Below, one piece after another: positions 1-16,666 of a stretch of DNA of 64,000 nucleotides. This stretch comes from Crocodylus rhombifer (Eukaryota > Chordata > Crocodylia > Crocodylidae), in assembly GCA_038503035.1 (NCBI GenBank), contig JAVSML010001155.1:636877-700876 (forward strand), in the 5' to 3' direction. A program made the translations under genes and the position numbers. The notes under the pieces were generated by a model that was not told where the DNA came from, made no database searches, and saw only the letters and a program-made list of their open reading frames with translations. How positions within the stretch are numbered: the first letter of the stretch is position 1; each line of letters starts with the position of its first letter.

Positions 1-3168
<3,168 letters not shown>

Positions 3169-3950
3169 TAGCTAACTCAGTTTTGAAAACAAAAGTACTT
3201 ATAAACACAGTTGAAAATCGTTTGCTTGTTATGCCTGATCTCAGCAAGTTTTTTGTTCTTTCATAGTTACAACTATTTCTCTCAAAAATTTCAGGCAAGA
3301 GTTATTCAAAGAGATGAGAGAACCACTACAAGAACATAATTTGACATGCATTTTATTGGTAGAGAACATCCAAAGCAAACCAAAGAGCGTCTGCTGTAAC
3401 TCTTGTGTTTCTTTAGCCTCATTTCGAAGGCCCTTTAATAATGCAATATCTCCTTTCAAGGGCTGTTGACAGTATGAGGTTCTTGAGAGGCAGCAGCTCT
3501 AGAGGTGTCCACTTTTTCACCAACTTGATGAAGAATATTAGTGGGACAAGGTTATTTATTATTTATTTTTATTGGGAGACAAGCCAAGTTTATTTTGGAA
3601 ATTCTCTACTGTGAAATTTTCCAGAATGGTTGGTGGTGCCAGGAATCCAACAAGTTGGCATTCAGAGTAGGCAGGCCTATCCTATATTGTTCCATTCAGC
3701 CGATATGCCCCCTCAGATGGCCTTCCTCCCTTAGCTCGCCCCCCGACAACTCCCTGTTCTCTGAATACCTTGGACGTAGCCTCTACTTAACCAAAAACCA
3801 AACAAACAGAATACTATTTTTTGTTGATAGTTTTTTGCGTGGAAGTCGAAGGCATTTTCTTATGGAGTGTTGGTGGTGGGACCATAGACAGATTAATGTC
3901 CTTATTGGGCAGCAGTTACATTGTTCTCCTATGTTATTGGTCTATTCTAG

Positions 3951-4098
3951 CGTTCGGGGATAAATAGTTCCAATGCTGAAGTGCTGACACTGTACAATGT
4001 GACAGAGGCGGACGCTGGAGAATATATTTGTAAGGTCTCCAATTATATAGGGGAGGCCAACCAGTCTGCCTGGCTCACTGTTCTACCAAATACAAAAG
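3951..4098 (+). CDS. FGFR2: FGFR2 exon 8 (IIIb): alternative C-terminal half of Ig III, epithelial isoform
   Basis: One of two mutually exclusive exons completing Ig domain III. In known vertebrates the IIIb form is epithelial and binds FGF7 and FGF10 from mesenchyme. The exon follows TTCTAG, starts [12 protein letters not shown], contains [11 protein letters not shown] with the second D3 cysteine, and ends [11 protein letters not shown] plus one base before GTAACA. At 148 bp it leaves phase 1, so joining it to IIIc (145 bp), or skipping both, breaks the frame. The first residue is Arg where human has His; position is right, and the rest is clearly IIIb. A TAGG tetramer sits inside the exon at 4048-4051. 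Confidence 0.97.
4048..4051 (+). promoter_or_regulatory. FGFR2: TAGG exonic splicing silencer within IIIb (candidate)
   Basis: The sequence TAGGGG lies in the codons for the NYIGE stretch. In the human K-SAM (IIIb) exon a TAGG at this place is a known silencer bound by hnRNP A1, helping to repress IIIb in mesenchymal cells. The tetramer and its position are seen here; function in this species is inferred. Confidence 0.5.
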
Positions 4099-4105
4099 GT
4101 AACAA

Positions 4106-4113
4106 TGTTTTTT
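4106..4113 (+). promoter_or_regulatory. FGFR2: U-rich element just downstream of the IIIb donor (IAS1-like)
   Basis: TGTTTTTT starts 7 bases after the IIIb exon end. A U-rich activator (IAS1) at this place in the human gene binds TIA-1 and supports use of the weak IIIb 5' splice site. The donor here, GTAACA, is also weak by consensus. Position and composition are seen; the role is inferred from the human gene. Confidence 0.45.
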
Positions 4114-4943
4114 AAAGCAAGCTGGATGTAGAAGCTGAAAAAAAATGGTGCTTTGGGAGACTGCAGGCAGCTTGTAGGATAACTCTTTGGTCTTGGTGTA
4201 TTTATAATCCTTTTCTGGTGATGCAACTGGTATTCCACCAGCAGCCATGGAAAAATTCCCACAATATTCTGTCTGTGCTACGAGCAATGGTTTCCAAAGT
4301 CAATCTTTACTCTCTTGTACTTGATGTCTGTGTCTCTGTTTGTGTTCAGGTGTGTTGTCACTGTTTTCTTTATAACAGGGAACTTATTTATAATGCAGTT
4401 AAGGTCCAATTTTAGCTCTGGCAGATGTATACTGAGACATCAGATGGCACTTGTGATGCTTCTGCATTACAGGCGCACAAGCTCCATGTGAGCCGTGCAC
4501 ACCGTTTAAAACAATTAAAATTAAAATGAAGGCTTGCAGTTTACAAGGTTTGCACTTTACAACTGAAATGACTGAAACTATTGACTGATATAAATTATGA
4601 GAGAATGAGCAAATGTATATAACCTTTATTTCAATTTAAATTTAAAGTTTATTTTCAAATAATTTCTCTAGCTCTGTGACCCAGCCAGCCCCAGTGTGAA
4701 ATATCTGTTTCTGAATTAATTCTATATGTAAATAATTGTCTAATAGACTATTCAACAGGCTATTCATGACACCAATGAGTTCAGTTAACGGAAAACTTTC
4801 AAAACTCATGGGTCGGACAACAAACAAACCATAAAATTGGAGATTTTACACAAATATATATACACATATTTTTGCCTTTGGGAATTTTGAACATTTTGGA
4901 ATGTCTAGCCTTCTTCTATAACCTCAAAGTGTCAGAACCACCA

Positions 4944-5006
4944 TCATCATCACTATCATTATTATTGCTATTATTATTAATAATAATAATATTCATCATC
5001 ATTATT
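4944..5006. repeat. (CAT/ATT)n trinucleotide microsatellite between IIIb and IIIc
   Basis: Imperfect CAT and ATT/AAT triplets (catcatcatcac, attattattgc, aataataataat, catcatcattat) over about 60 bases in the IIIb-IIIc intron, about 600 bases before IIIc. Likely polymorphic. Confidence 0.85.
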
Positions 5007-5366
5007 ACATCGCTCCAGCAGCTAGGTCTTTAAGAAAAAAATTACTAGACCCCTGCTAAAATTGTGAGGGTTGGCAGTGTAGCACAATAACAACTCTTTA
5101 AGTTGAACACAGTAGATACTTAAGAGCTCAAAGCTCTAGTCATTCAGGGTAGTGAATAAGCTGTGCATCAGAGGGCAGAATTTGGCTCTTAGGTTTCATG
5201 TTCTCAGTGCTTCTAAGAAATTCTTCTCTCTCAAACAGGTCTCCGTATGTGAGTGATCCTGGATACTGTCCTATTTTGTTTTCTCTCCGTTTTTCTTTCA
5301 ACGCACTTAAAAAAACAAAAACAAGAAAGCAAAGTTTTGTGGGTTAATTTTTCCATGTTATCTGAT

Positions 5367-5447
5367 TGCATGCATATCTAGGTGGTGAGTTTAGGTTCTG
5401 GTGAAGGGTGTTGATTACTCTTTGAGGTGAGCTGGGTGCTGTTGGTC
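5367..5447 (+). promoter_or_regulatory. FGFR2: UGCAUG plus GGU/UG-rich tract before IIIc (ISE/ISS-3-like)
   Basis: A TGCATG (Rbfox motif) at 5367-5372 is followed from 5381 by a run rich in GGTGG, GGTG and TTGG that ends about 160 bases before exon IIIc. In mammals the IIIb-IIIc intron carries UGCAUG elements and a GU-rich ISE/ISS-3 bound by ESRP1/2, which turns IIIb on and IIIc off in epithelium. The motifs are seen directly; equivalence to ISE/ISS-3 is inferred from position and composition. Confidence 0.5.
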
Positions 5448-5604
5448 GACATCTTTTGGAAGAGGGATTTGTGGATGGGGAAGGAGCTTTGGATCTGCGC
5501 ACCACTGATTTTTTACGAAGTGCAAAGCCCTGTGGCTCCCTGGCCCTGTCCACAAGAGTCCTCTCAATGTCTAGCTTTTTCTCTTGCTTCCCTTTTTTTT
5601 CTAG

Positions 5605-8046
<2,442 letters not shown>

Positions 8047-8243
8047 CTCCTGAGAAAGAAAAAGAAAACCCGACATCTCCAGACTCCCTGGAAATAGCCA
8101 TTTACTGCATAGGGGTCTTCTTAATTGCCTGCATGGTGCTAACAGTCATCCTGTGTCGTATGAAGAACACCACCAAGAAGCCCGACTTCAGTAGCCAACC
8201 TGCTGTTCACAAGCTGACAAAGCGCATTCCTCTCCGCAGACAG
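8047..8243 (+). CDS. FGFR2: FGFR2 exon 10: transmembrane segment and start of juxtamembrane region
   Basis: Starts in phase 1, completing an Ala codon after either IIIb or IIIc, then [13 protein letters not shown] as the extracellular stalk. The single transmembrane helix follows ([20 protein letters not shown] to ILC), then basic stop-transfer residues [11 protein letters not shown] and the juxtamembrane [11 protein letters not shown] that contributes to FRS2 docking. The stalk differs from the human sequence, as expected of a fast-evolving linker, while the membrane and cytoplasmic parts are nearly identical. The exon ends CAG before GTAACA. Use of an alternative donor six bases on (next entry) adds Val-Thr. 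Confidence 0.97.
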
Positions 8244-8251
8244 GTAACAGA
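8244..8251 (+). promoter_or_regulatory. FGFR2: Alternative GA 5' splice site adding Val-Thr (VT+)
   Basis: The bases after CAG are GTAACA|GAAAGT. Splicing before GTAACA gives VT-; splicing after it gives VT+, but that donor would begin with GA at 8250-8251 rather than GT or GC. The human FGFR genes are known to use exactly such a GA donor. The VT pair lies in the FRS2-binding stretch and is needed for strong FRS2 binding. The sequence is seen; use in this species is inferred. Confidence 0.7.
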
Positions 8252-9425
8252 AAGTAGATAAAGAGTTTAAAAACCTTTTTCCAGAAACGATTGGCCAGCA
8301 AGTCATTTTTATAAGATCAGAGTTTAAGTGTAGATTTAAACAGGCAGGAAACCATTTTTTAGACCATTCTTAGAGCCTGGTGCTCTAGGACGCCAGAATG
8401 TGGAGGGCTTCATGCTACAATGAGTGCAGTTTCAAAGCACAGAGAAAGCAGGAGGGGAAAGGAGGATAGAGGAGAAATGTTTTTATATTAGCAGTCATTT
8501 ACAGTCTTTAGGGCCTGATCCCAATACTTGTTTGAAGTCATTAGGAAATTTCCTATAGACTTAAAAGGGATTTGGAGTAGTCCCTATATTTAATTATATT
8601 TATAAAGTTTGTAAGGTGACTATCATAGTAACCAGATACAGAGGAGATACAAATATTGGTACCAGATACAGAGGAGGAATTTTTAGGAAGAATTTTCTAG
8701 GACCAAGAAGGTGGGAGGACAGGGGCATCTTAACACTAACCAATCAGAGTGTAAGAATTTTTAAAAATCTTAATCAAACAGAAATAGGTGAGAGACTACA
8801 TGCATGTTCAAAGGTAATTGGATTATGCTGTATTTAGAACCTGGCTTTAGAACAAAAGTAAATACCAAATTTGAAACATACATGCTAAAAAAAATACACA
8901 AAGCATTTTTTTGCAGCTCTAAAAGGCAAACTTTGGCTCATCATTGGCAGTAAATGTCTCTGCGGAGGGCAGTGCCATGAACAACAAACCAGTTGAGCAA
9001 GTAATAGGCCTTTGGCATGGTCTTAGGCCATCACTTGCCAAATCAGCCCATATCTTCTCTTGAAAGACTTGTTTCTTTTGTAGTTACATTTTTATAGTTT
9101 GAGTTTCTTGCTATATGTTTTCAGAAGAGATGAGCCAAAGCTTATCCAGGCTTCCAGTACCTTAGAATTCAGGTATGTTTTGATTTGAGAGTTGGGTTTA
9201 GCTTGCTATAAAAATAGGGACCATCTGCAAAACTTGGGTTCAGATTCTGGTGTCCAAGGCTGAAGGGGATTTGGATTTAATTCAGGTTATTTCAAAGCTC
9301 AAGTTTCACCACAATTTCTGTAGGTTTTCTGTATGCCTCCTCTTCAGAATGTCATGCAATTTGTAATGATGTATAATGGTTCTTCAGTGTTGCTAAGCCT
9401 CTAACAGTTTAGATGCGTGTTCATA

Positions 9426-9507
9426 GAAAACATACCAAACCTCAAGAAATTCCAGGCCGCATTCTCATACTCGAGCCCTGGAACTTCTTGAGGTTTGGTA
9501 TATTTTC
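9426..9507. repeat. Near-perfect hairpin, 31-bp arms and 20-base loop
   Basis: Arms 9426-9456 and 9477-9507 are reverse complements at 29 of 31 positions. On a + transcript the two differences are A-C mismatches. On a - transcript they become G-U pairs, so the minus-strand RNA would pair along the whole arm. Size and shape fit either a pre-miRNA-like hairpin or an ancient palindromic repeat of the Eulor/MADE1 kind. I do not recognise the arm sequence as a known miRNA. Confidence 0.7.
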
Positions 9508-11920
9508 CTGGAATTGTAGTTTCTTTGGTTTAGCGATACACTGGGAAGCAACTTTTACTGCTGTACTTTAGCCACTTGCTTGTGAAAACAGGAAATGTGG
9601 TATTTCATGGAACTTCAAGGCTGGAGAAAAATGAGAACTTTTTCCAAATCTTGAAAAAAGGTTTGGTTTGTCAACTGGCAGACAAGGTTATTTGGGTAAA
9701 TGTGGTATCATTTGTTTAGTTTGTCAACTCTTGTACTCTCTTTGCCAGTCACTTATTCCATTTGTAGACAAAGCTTGCATTTAAGTATAAGTGAGTAGAA
9801 GGAGGGAGAGAAAGTTTGGTGTGAATCCCTAAGCCATCCCAGTTAAGGCTGTAGAACGTTTATCGGTCTCCCAGAAAGCTATGTCACGTCACAGCGTTGT
9901 ATAGCCAGGTATTAAAAAATCTACGTCAATAGCTTTTGACAAAGAATGCCTTTCAAATGCAGCCCACTTAGACATAGGAGGAGATGCATATCAGCTTTGA
10001 AGATAAAAGACATTTATTGGACTGTGACCTGAATGAAAAGCACATAATGACCTGAAGATATGTTGATGACAGAGAAATACCTGAAGAATCCTTTGCATGC
10101 CTTCATTGTCACAAGTCAGGCTTATGCCTCATTCCAAGCCCCATTTTTTAGTGATGGAAAATGTTTTTTTTCAGATTGGTGGGCTGTTAGGTATCTTCTA
10201 CTTTCATGTGACTTCCAGTGCCAGCCGCTGACCTCAGCTGAATTATTTGTTATAGAATTACGGAATGTGGCACTCCTTCAAAGCCATTGTTTCAAAAGAA
10301 GAAGAAAAAATATTTTATGACAAGCTTTTCAAGCAAGGTTTTTGTGTTTTCCTAGATAGCCTATGTAGAGATGACATTTTAATTTTAGAAGTAGGAATAT
10401 TTTTATTTTTTAAAAACAGTGCATATGAAAAGGGGAGCCCTGTGAGTTAACCCCAGGATGGCAATTCCATCACTCTCAATTCTTCTGAGCATTCTCCGGT
10501 TAACAACTCTCTCGTGTTGTTTTGATGTTTGAAAACATGTCTCCTAAGTGGGCTAAGGAAAGCTATATTCACATTTTGATGATCTCACTAATTGTTCGTA
10601 TTAAATTACAAAGGCAGGAGGAGACTAGCAGGCCCAGCAAACTCACCTTCCTGCAGCCAAGGCTGCTTAAGTTTTCAGTTCACCCTACGGTCACTCCCTA
10701 TCTCTGCAGTAACTGTTTAGTTTAGAGATGGGGCTGGCTTTCAGAATTGTTGCCACAAATCAGGAGGGGGAAAAAAAGGGGGGGGGAAGCAACAGAGGGT
10801 GTTTTGTTTCAGAGACGTGTTTCTGAAATAGTTGAACAGATCTTTTCTGTTGGGACATCAGATTTACTTTTGCTGCGGCTTATTTGTATTTGAGAGGTTT
10901 TTGGGTTTTTTTTAAATCTTGCAAAGATTTGGCTGTGAAGCTACATTTATCTGTTCCCTTAAATAAAAGGTGAGGAACGCAGAACATTTCCCTTTGTGCT
11001 CTGCTGTGTGGGCAAGGGTGAGGAGAATGATTAAATTGTGGAGAGGACAGAGGCCAGGAAAGATGATCAGGTGACAGCGGAAGTGGTTGTGACAGGCTGA
11101 TCGTGTTAATCGGATACTCTTGATGTATCGTGGGCTCGGGTCACCTACTGTATTTGATTAGGATTTCGGTGAAATGAGGACAGACGTATGGGAATTCTTA
11201 ATATTATTTTTAAAATTCTGAGCTAATGGGTCAGATTCCTAAAGGGCCGACTTAAGCATGACTACAAAACTGGAACGAGAAGAAGGAATCTTAGGGCTGT
11301 GAATGGCATCTTCCCTAGGTGAGGTTTCTGCTGAGTTGGTTTGGATTGCGATTTGTAATTCAAACTAAATAGCAGAAAATTTCCACTAAACTTTACCCTG
11401 TAGGAATCTTTTCCCTGCCAGAATTCAGTTCTTTCTATATTCCAGAGGAGGTACAGGTCATCAACAGTCTTTGAGTCTTCTTCCTCCTCTTCTCTCCACA
11501 AATGAAGTGACCAGCTTTCAGGGGAGAAAAACTGGTAGTCTGTCCCTGATGCTTTGTAGACCTCTGGGACTAAAAGGAGTTCACACCACTTTTGGTTACG
11601 GTTACTGTAGTTACCAAGGTGCGATGCTGAGGACAGGGGAATTAGCTGTGATAAGCATTCCCGTTGCCTGGAAAGGTAGAGCTGCTTAGCTAGTCTGGGT
11701 GCCAGGTCTCAAGAACATGTAATGTGGCTGCTGGTTTAAGTAGCAGCTTGTGGCTCATGGCTACCTCAAAGTAAGTATAATGGTGTTCCCACCACTCCAG
11801 GCAGCTGCATGGAGTCCCTGGGCACATTTGAGATGTGGCTTGAAATTCAGGCCTGTCCCTGGATATTTGGGATGATACCAACAACTTTTAAGCTCCATTG
11901 TTGCCTTTGGAAACACAAAA

Positions 11921-12432
11921 GCTAGGAACAGATGGGACAAGTTGTGCCTGTGTTTGCCCAGGAACAAAAATAGTCCAACATTGTCATAAACACACAGTGT
12001 CCTTCTAACCAGGATTTAGTTCAGGGGTGGGCAAAATGCGGCCTGGGGGCCGGATGCAGCCCACCAGGCCATTCTATCTGGCCCATGGGGCCCCTAAAAA
12101 TGTAGAAAATTAATATTTATCTGCCCTTGGCTGCCTGTCATGCAGCCCTCGATGCCTTGCCAAAACTCAGTAAGCGGCCCTCTGCCCAAAATAATTGCCC
12201 ACCCCTGATTTAGTGAGTGGCTGAATGCACTGCCACTTGATTCAATGGTGCAATCCTGGCATGAATGTTCAGATCCATTTTACAATGTCCTGGAACAGAC
12301 TCTTAGTAGTTCTTATCCCATGAGCCTTTTTAGGATTTATCCCGAGGCAGTGGATGTTGATGTGTGAATGGTTGCACTTTGTCCCAGGATAAGATGGTTT
12401 TTCCCAGGACAAATGCAATTCCTGTTTGTAGC
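11921..12432. mobile_element. Older TIR-type interspersed repeat, copy A, interrupted by a hAT MITE
   Basis: The flanks of the MITE at 12022-12207, when joined, align with 44773-45079 (shared stretches around 'ccaggaacaaaaat', 'ctgaatgcact', 'ttcttatcc' and 'aggattta'). The outer ends GCTAGGAACAG and the inverse of CTGTTTGTAGC look like weak terminal inverted repeats, suggesting a DNA transposon. No clear target duplication was found. Family unnamed. Confidence 0.6.
12022..12207 (-). mobile_element. hAT MITE, CAGGGGTGGGCAA family, copy 1
   Basis: 186 bases with terminal inverted repeats CAGGGGTGGGCAA / TTGCCCACCCCTG. Flanks are atttagtt and atttagtg, an 8-bp target duplication with one mismatch. 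It sits inside an older repeat whose other copy (44773-45079) lacks it. Orientation is opposite to copies 2 and 3. No coding capacity, so it must have been moved by an enzyme made elsewhere. Confidence 0.88.
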
Positions 12433-14122
12433 CAAACTGCCTATGGGCCTAGTACTGCAAACAGCTACTCCCTCTTGGTTAATCAAGTATGGTGTCCATT
12501 AACGTTAACTGAGTTCTGTGAGGGACTAACTGTTTATGGGCAGGAGATGCAATGTTTGAAGCATTGTGACACCTGTCATAGCATATGCTGAAAATAACCA
12601 GATCACAGAAGAGGGGAACCAACAGTAAGAAGTCAAATAGCAGTTGTTACGCTTGTTTTCCAGACTGTTTTTATTTAAAAAAATGTATTGTTAAAAGATA
12701 GATGGTGCTGTATGTTAGTGCCCGGTACTTTAAGATCCTGTGTCTTATGACTTGCCAGTTACAGATGTATGCCATTATGACCAGACCTTTTTCTTTCCAA
12801 GTAAGACTCCTAGTTTATATATTAAGACACACTTTCAATTCCCCTCAGTGTGGATGAAGGGAGTGCAGATTATAGAGAGCTATATTTTAAATGCACATAA
12901 ATTAATTTTATGAGACTGTCCAGTGATTTAGAAGCAGAGTGTTGAATCTAAAACTCATTTGTTAAAAATATTGGCTGATTTAAGGCAAGACTGAGTTCAT
13001 CAAATGAAGGAATATTATTGAGCAAGGTTCTGGCATCTGAATAACTTTTTTCGTTTTTTAAAAGGAGTGAACAATAGTCCAAGATTGGGAACAGTCTTAG
13101 TATTCCATTGTATTCCATGAAGCTTTTTTGATTGTAAGAACTTAGGTCTTCACAAACACTGACACGCATAGCTCTGGACAAGATATGGCCCCGGGTAGTT
13201 TTACTTTAATATATACTTTAAAAATAAAAGTGTATTTCTTCTCTCTATATTAATGTGTGCCTCGGCAGAAAAAGCTACCTTGTTTAGTAATGTTGTTCAG
13301 ATTTGCGTTTGGTTGTTTTCTTGAGCAGCATCTATCTTTCTGAAAGCTGTACAGCAGTTCAGTTTTGGCGTATGCCTTGAATGCTGTACAAGAAATCCTT
13401 GCTTTGCCTTAATTTAGTTTGTATTTGCTTGGGTGCAGTTATTCCAATGGAAAGTGCTACCAGGGTTTCTGTCAACAGCTGATATCATTACTTACTTAAT
13501 AATTATATATGTATACATGGAACTGCAAATTAACTTTTATAGAAGGTCTTTAAGGAGATAGAAAAATGATAGGAAATCAGTGTGTGGCTGCTAAAACCTC
13601 ACAGCATGAGTGCCAGAACTGACAGATCTAGGCTTCAGGATACGGTAGAAATCATAAACAAAGGAAAATACCCCTTCATAATCAATTACTGAAAATTACA
13701 TGCTGTTCTGCAGCTGATTAAGCCACACTGGATCTGAAGTTTCCATTGATGATTTATGTTTTAAATGTTACGCTACTCAGGATGACTTTGCAAACAGCAC
13801 ATAATGCATTTTCTTTGAACTGATTAAACCCAGTGTGTTCAACCCAAAGGCCATTACTGAGTTAAAATAGTAGTTATAATAATTTGTTGATGTCCAAGAG
13901 TTGAGAGAGAGGCAGCATGGAGACTTCCTCTCCATTTTAAACTTAGGTTGAAGGCCAGCCCCAGAGCCTGGACAGACCTTTGAGAGGGGAGGTGGAGTGA
14001 GAGCACTAACCATGGGGGCAGTCTCTGCCACATTATCCAGAGGAGCTGTGGGTAGAGTACTGCTCTGGCCATTTTGAGGAATTCCGAGTCAGGCAAAATT
14101 CTGCCTTGGGGTTGTGCTACAG

Positions 14123-14308
14123 CAGGGGTGGGCAGTTGTTTTGGGCAGAGGGCTGCTTACTTATTTTTGGCAAGCCATTGAGAGCCACATGATAGGCAGC
14201 CAGGGGCAGATAAATATTAATTTTCTAAATTTTTAGGGGCCCTGTGGGCCAGATAGAATGGCTTGGTGGGCCACATGTGGCCCCTGGGCCGCATTTTGCC
14301 CACCCCTG
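14123..14308 (+). mobile_element. hAT MITE, CAGGGGTGGGCAA family, copy 2
   Basis: 186 bases, the same length as copy 1 and in the reverse orientation. TIRs begin CAGGGGTGGGCA and end GCCCACCCCTG. A perfect 8-bp target duplication, tgctacag, is on both sides (14115-14122 and 14309-14316). Internal sequence such as 'cagccaggggcagataaatatt' in two parts is shared with copy 3. Confidence 0.92.
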
Positions 14309-14545
14309 TGCTACAGTGACATACTCTGCACCTCTTAACACAGGGCTATGCCTTGAACACACAGTCCAGTCCTGAATATGCTGTAACTTCACGTGTTTCA
14401 GATCATTGCATGATTTGCAGCCCAATTTCTGCAATAAACGAGAACAGAGTTCTTCCTAGATGTGTCCCTATTGGGGCACATCTAGGGCAAGTAGCCATTT
14501 CAGGGAGAAGGCTGCCCTGTGGGGATGTGGAGCAGTGCTGGAGTT

Positions 14546-14583
14546 AAAAAAAAAAAAAAAAAAATAATTAAATAAAAAAAAAT
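14546..14583. repeat. A-rich low-complexity run
   Basis: Uninterrupted A run of about 19 followed by AATAATTAAATAAAAAAAA. It could be a decayed retroposon tail, but no element body could be assigned upstream. Confidence 0.7.
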
Positions 14584-16460
14584 ATGGAAATACTAACAGA
14601 TCATAAAAAGTGGATTAATGTGTACTCCTTAAAAATGTTTGAGTCGATTTAAAGCTTCAGTAGGCTGGGAGGATTCCCATGGTTCCAAAGTGTAGTCTCA
14701 TGCCCATTGAGCAAAGATCTGAGGTATGATTTATTTTTGTTACTACAAAAGAGAGAAATGGCCCTTTTACAACGTGGTCTTCTCAGACCATGGGCCAGCC
14801 CAACCTCTAGTCTTTTCTAGAGCAAGGCTTTTATAGCCCTTCAGCTCCTATAACTTCCCTCATTGCTCCAGTTAATCAAGCAAGAATATATTCCCTGTGA
14901 GCATAGCCCACTCCTTTCCTTGTCACTAGTACTGAGGAGTCCCTCTGGGTTTCTCTCATTGTTTGCACCTGAGCCATTACACTTTAATTACGCATAGAAG
15001 TTACAGTCAATTGCACAACTGCTGTATGGAGTAAACCTGCTAAATTATTTTAAAAGAGAAATTGGCTATTTTGACAGCATTGCTATTTTGACAGCCATTT
15101 AATTCTTCCATCCATGTACTCTTACGGTTTTGTGGTTTATTATAAGTTAGAGAGAAAGAGAAGCAAATGATCACACATTTCTAAAGATGAAGATTTTAAT
15201 GCTAAATTTACACCCTTATAAAAGTATCATCTGTGAGGACATTTCTCTGATGTGCATTAGGTATCACTGAACTAGAAGATCACACTTTCACTGGGCAGTG
15301 CCATTTGAAAACAATGGCTGGCTTGACAAAGTGGATTGGTAGATCCTTGTAAGTTTTTCTTGTAGGTCTAGAAATCACTACGTTGTATATAAATGTTTTT
15401 GGATGATAAAGTGGCTACAAAAATAAGCTAAAAGACCATTTCCCAAATCTGGGAATGGTAACACTTGTATTTCTGTGAGTTCAGCATATTAACACATTTT
15501 GGGAGAGGACTAGAGTAATGAACTTTAGGGAGAAGGAAAGGTAGAAGGATGACAGATTAGGTAAGGAAGACATTTTAAGGCATAAATTCTTCATGGAAAG
15601 GCATAAGAAGTAGCCACCAGAAAGCCCTGGATGTGAGAACAGAAAGAAAATTAAAAGTCCTAGGTGTGGGAGGGAATGAAAGGAGATGAGAAAAGAAAGG
15701 GGAACTAATAGATTGAGGACATGGTACTCATTACCTTTGTGTCAGGTAATGGAAATCCTGTAATGAGATTTTTACAAAGGACTGGTTGTAGGTGGAGCAG
15801 TAGGTGAGGTGCATGCTTTGAGAGAGCATTCAGAGCAGCTTGAAGAAGCCTGTGTCTGAGGGTCCAAGAGGCAAATTAAGGGGATTGAAATTAAAAAACA
15901 ATTAGGGCCTTCTGTAAGGGCCTTGGCAGTATGGGTGGTGGATTCTGAACATGTATAGGAAATTCAGACAGAATTCTAGTAGTGGCATCAGTGTGGGAGG
16001 ATGGCAGCAATGTAGGCAATCGGGCACAAAACCTGAGGTGATAAGCTAGAGAAACATGGAATAGTGGAGTTACCATTTTGCTTGGGCCAGTCTGTATGTT
16101 ACTGATTATGTCCTCTGTTCCTTTTATGCAGTGTGATTTTAATGTGTGCTTGATAAGTAGTGAAAATTAAGAAATAGATGAGTAAAACTGGAACTTAAGT
16201 TCCTGTCCTAGTTCTTGCCCAGAATCATGCAGTAAATCAGTTTAAGTCATTCAAGTTCACTGTGCCTGTTTGTGTCTGTAAAATGGGGATAACATCTGGT
16301 TCACTGCAGTGTTGTGAGATTATTTTGTTGAATGTTTATTTGTTTCTTGGTAGAGCCCTGTAACTGGTATTGACATCTCCTGATCATAGCCCCAGTTGAC
16401 AAGTTATTTATTACTCACTAGTGAACAGTGTCCCATGCATTCATGTCCTCTAATAGACTA

Positions 16461-16666
16461 GGGACAGACATGACATGTAAACTGGTTTAAGTGATCAGAA
16501 ACTGGTTTAAACCCGTAACATAACAAACATTCATTGCACATAAACCAGTTTGAAAATGGCTGAAACCAGTCTGAATACCGGTTTGAGCTGGTCTGAGCCA
16601 CCTGGTTGAATATAGTATCAGACTTAACTGATTTGGGTCAAACTGGTTTATGCAATGTCTGTCCCA
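16461..16666. mobile_element. Short TIR element, GGGACAGACAT family
   Basis: Left end GGGACAGACAT and right end ATGTCTGTCCC are perfect 11-base inverted repeats. Just inside are matched 'aaactggttt' blocks, repeated several times within. A similar end (atctgtccctag) appears at 17358-17368, so the element may be part of a longer one with a second copy of the terminus, spanning the GC-rich block 16700-16920. No convincing target duplication was found. Class uncertain. Confidence 0.6.
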
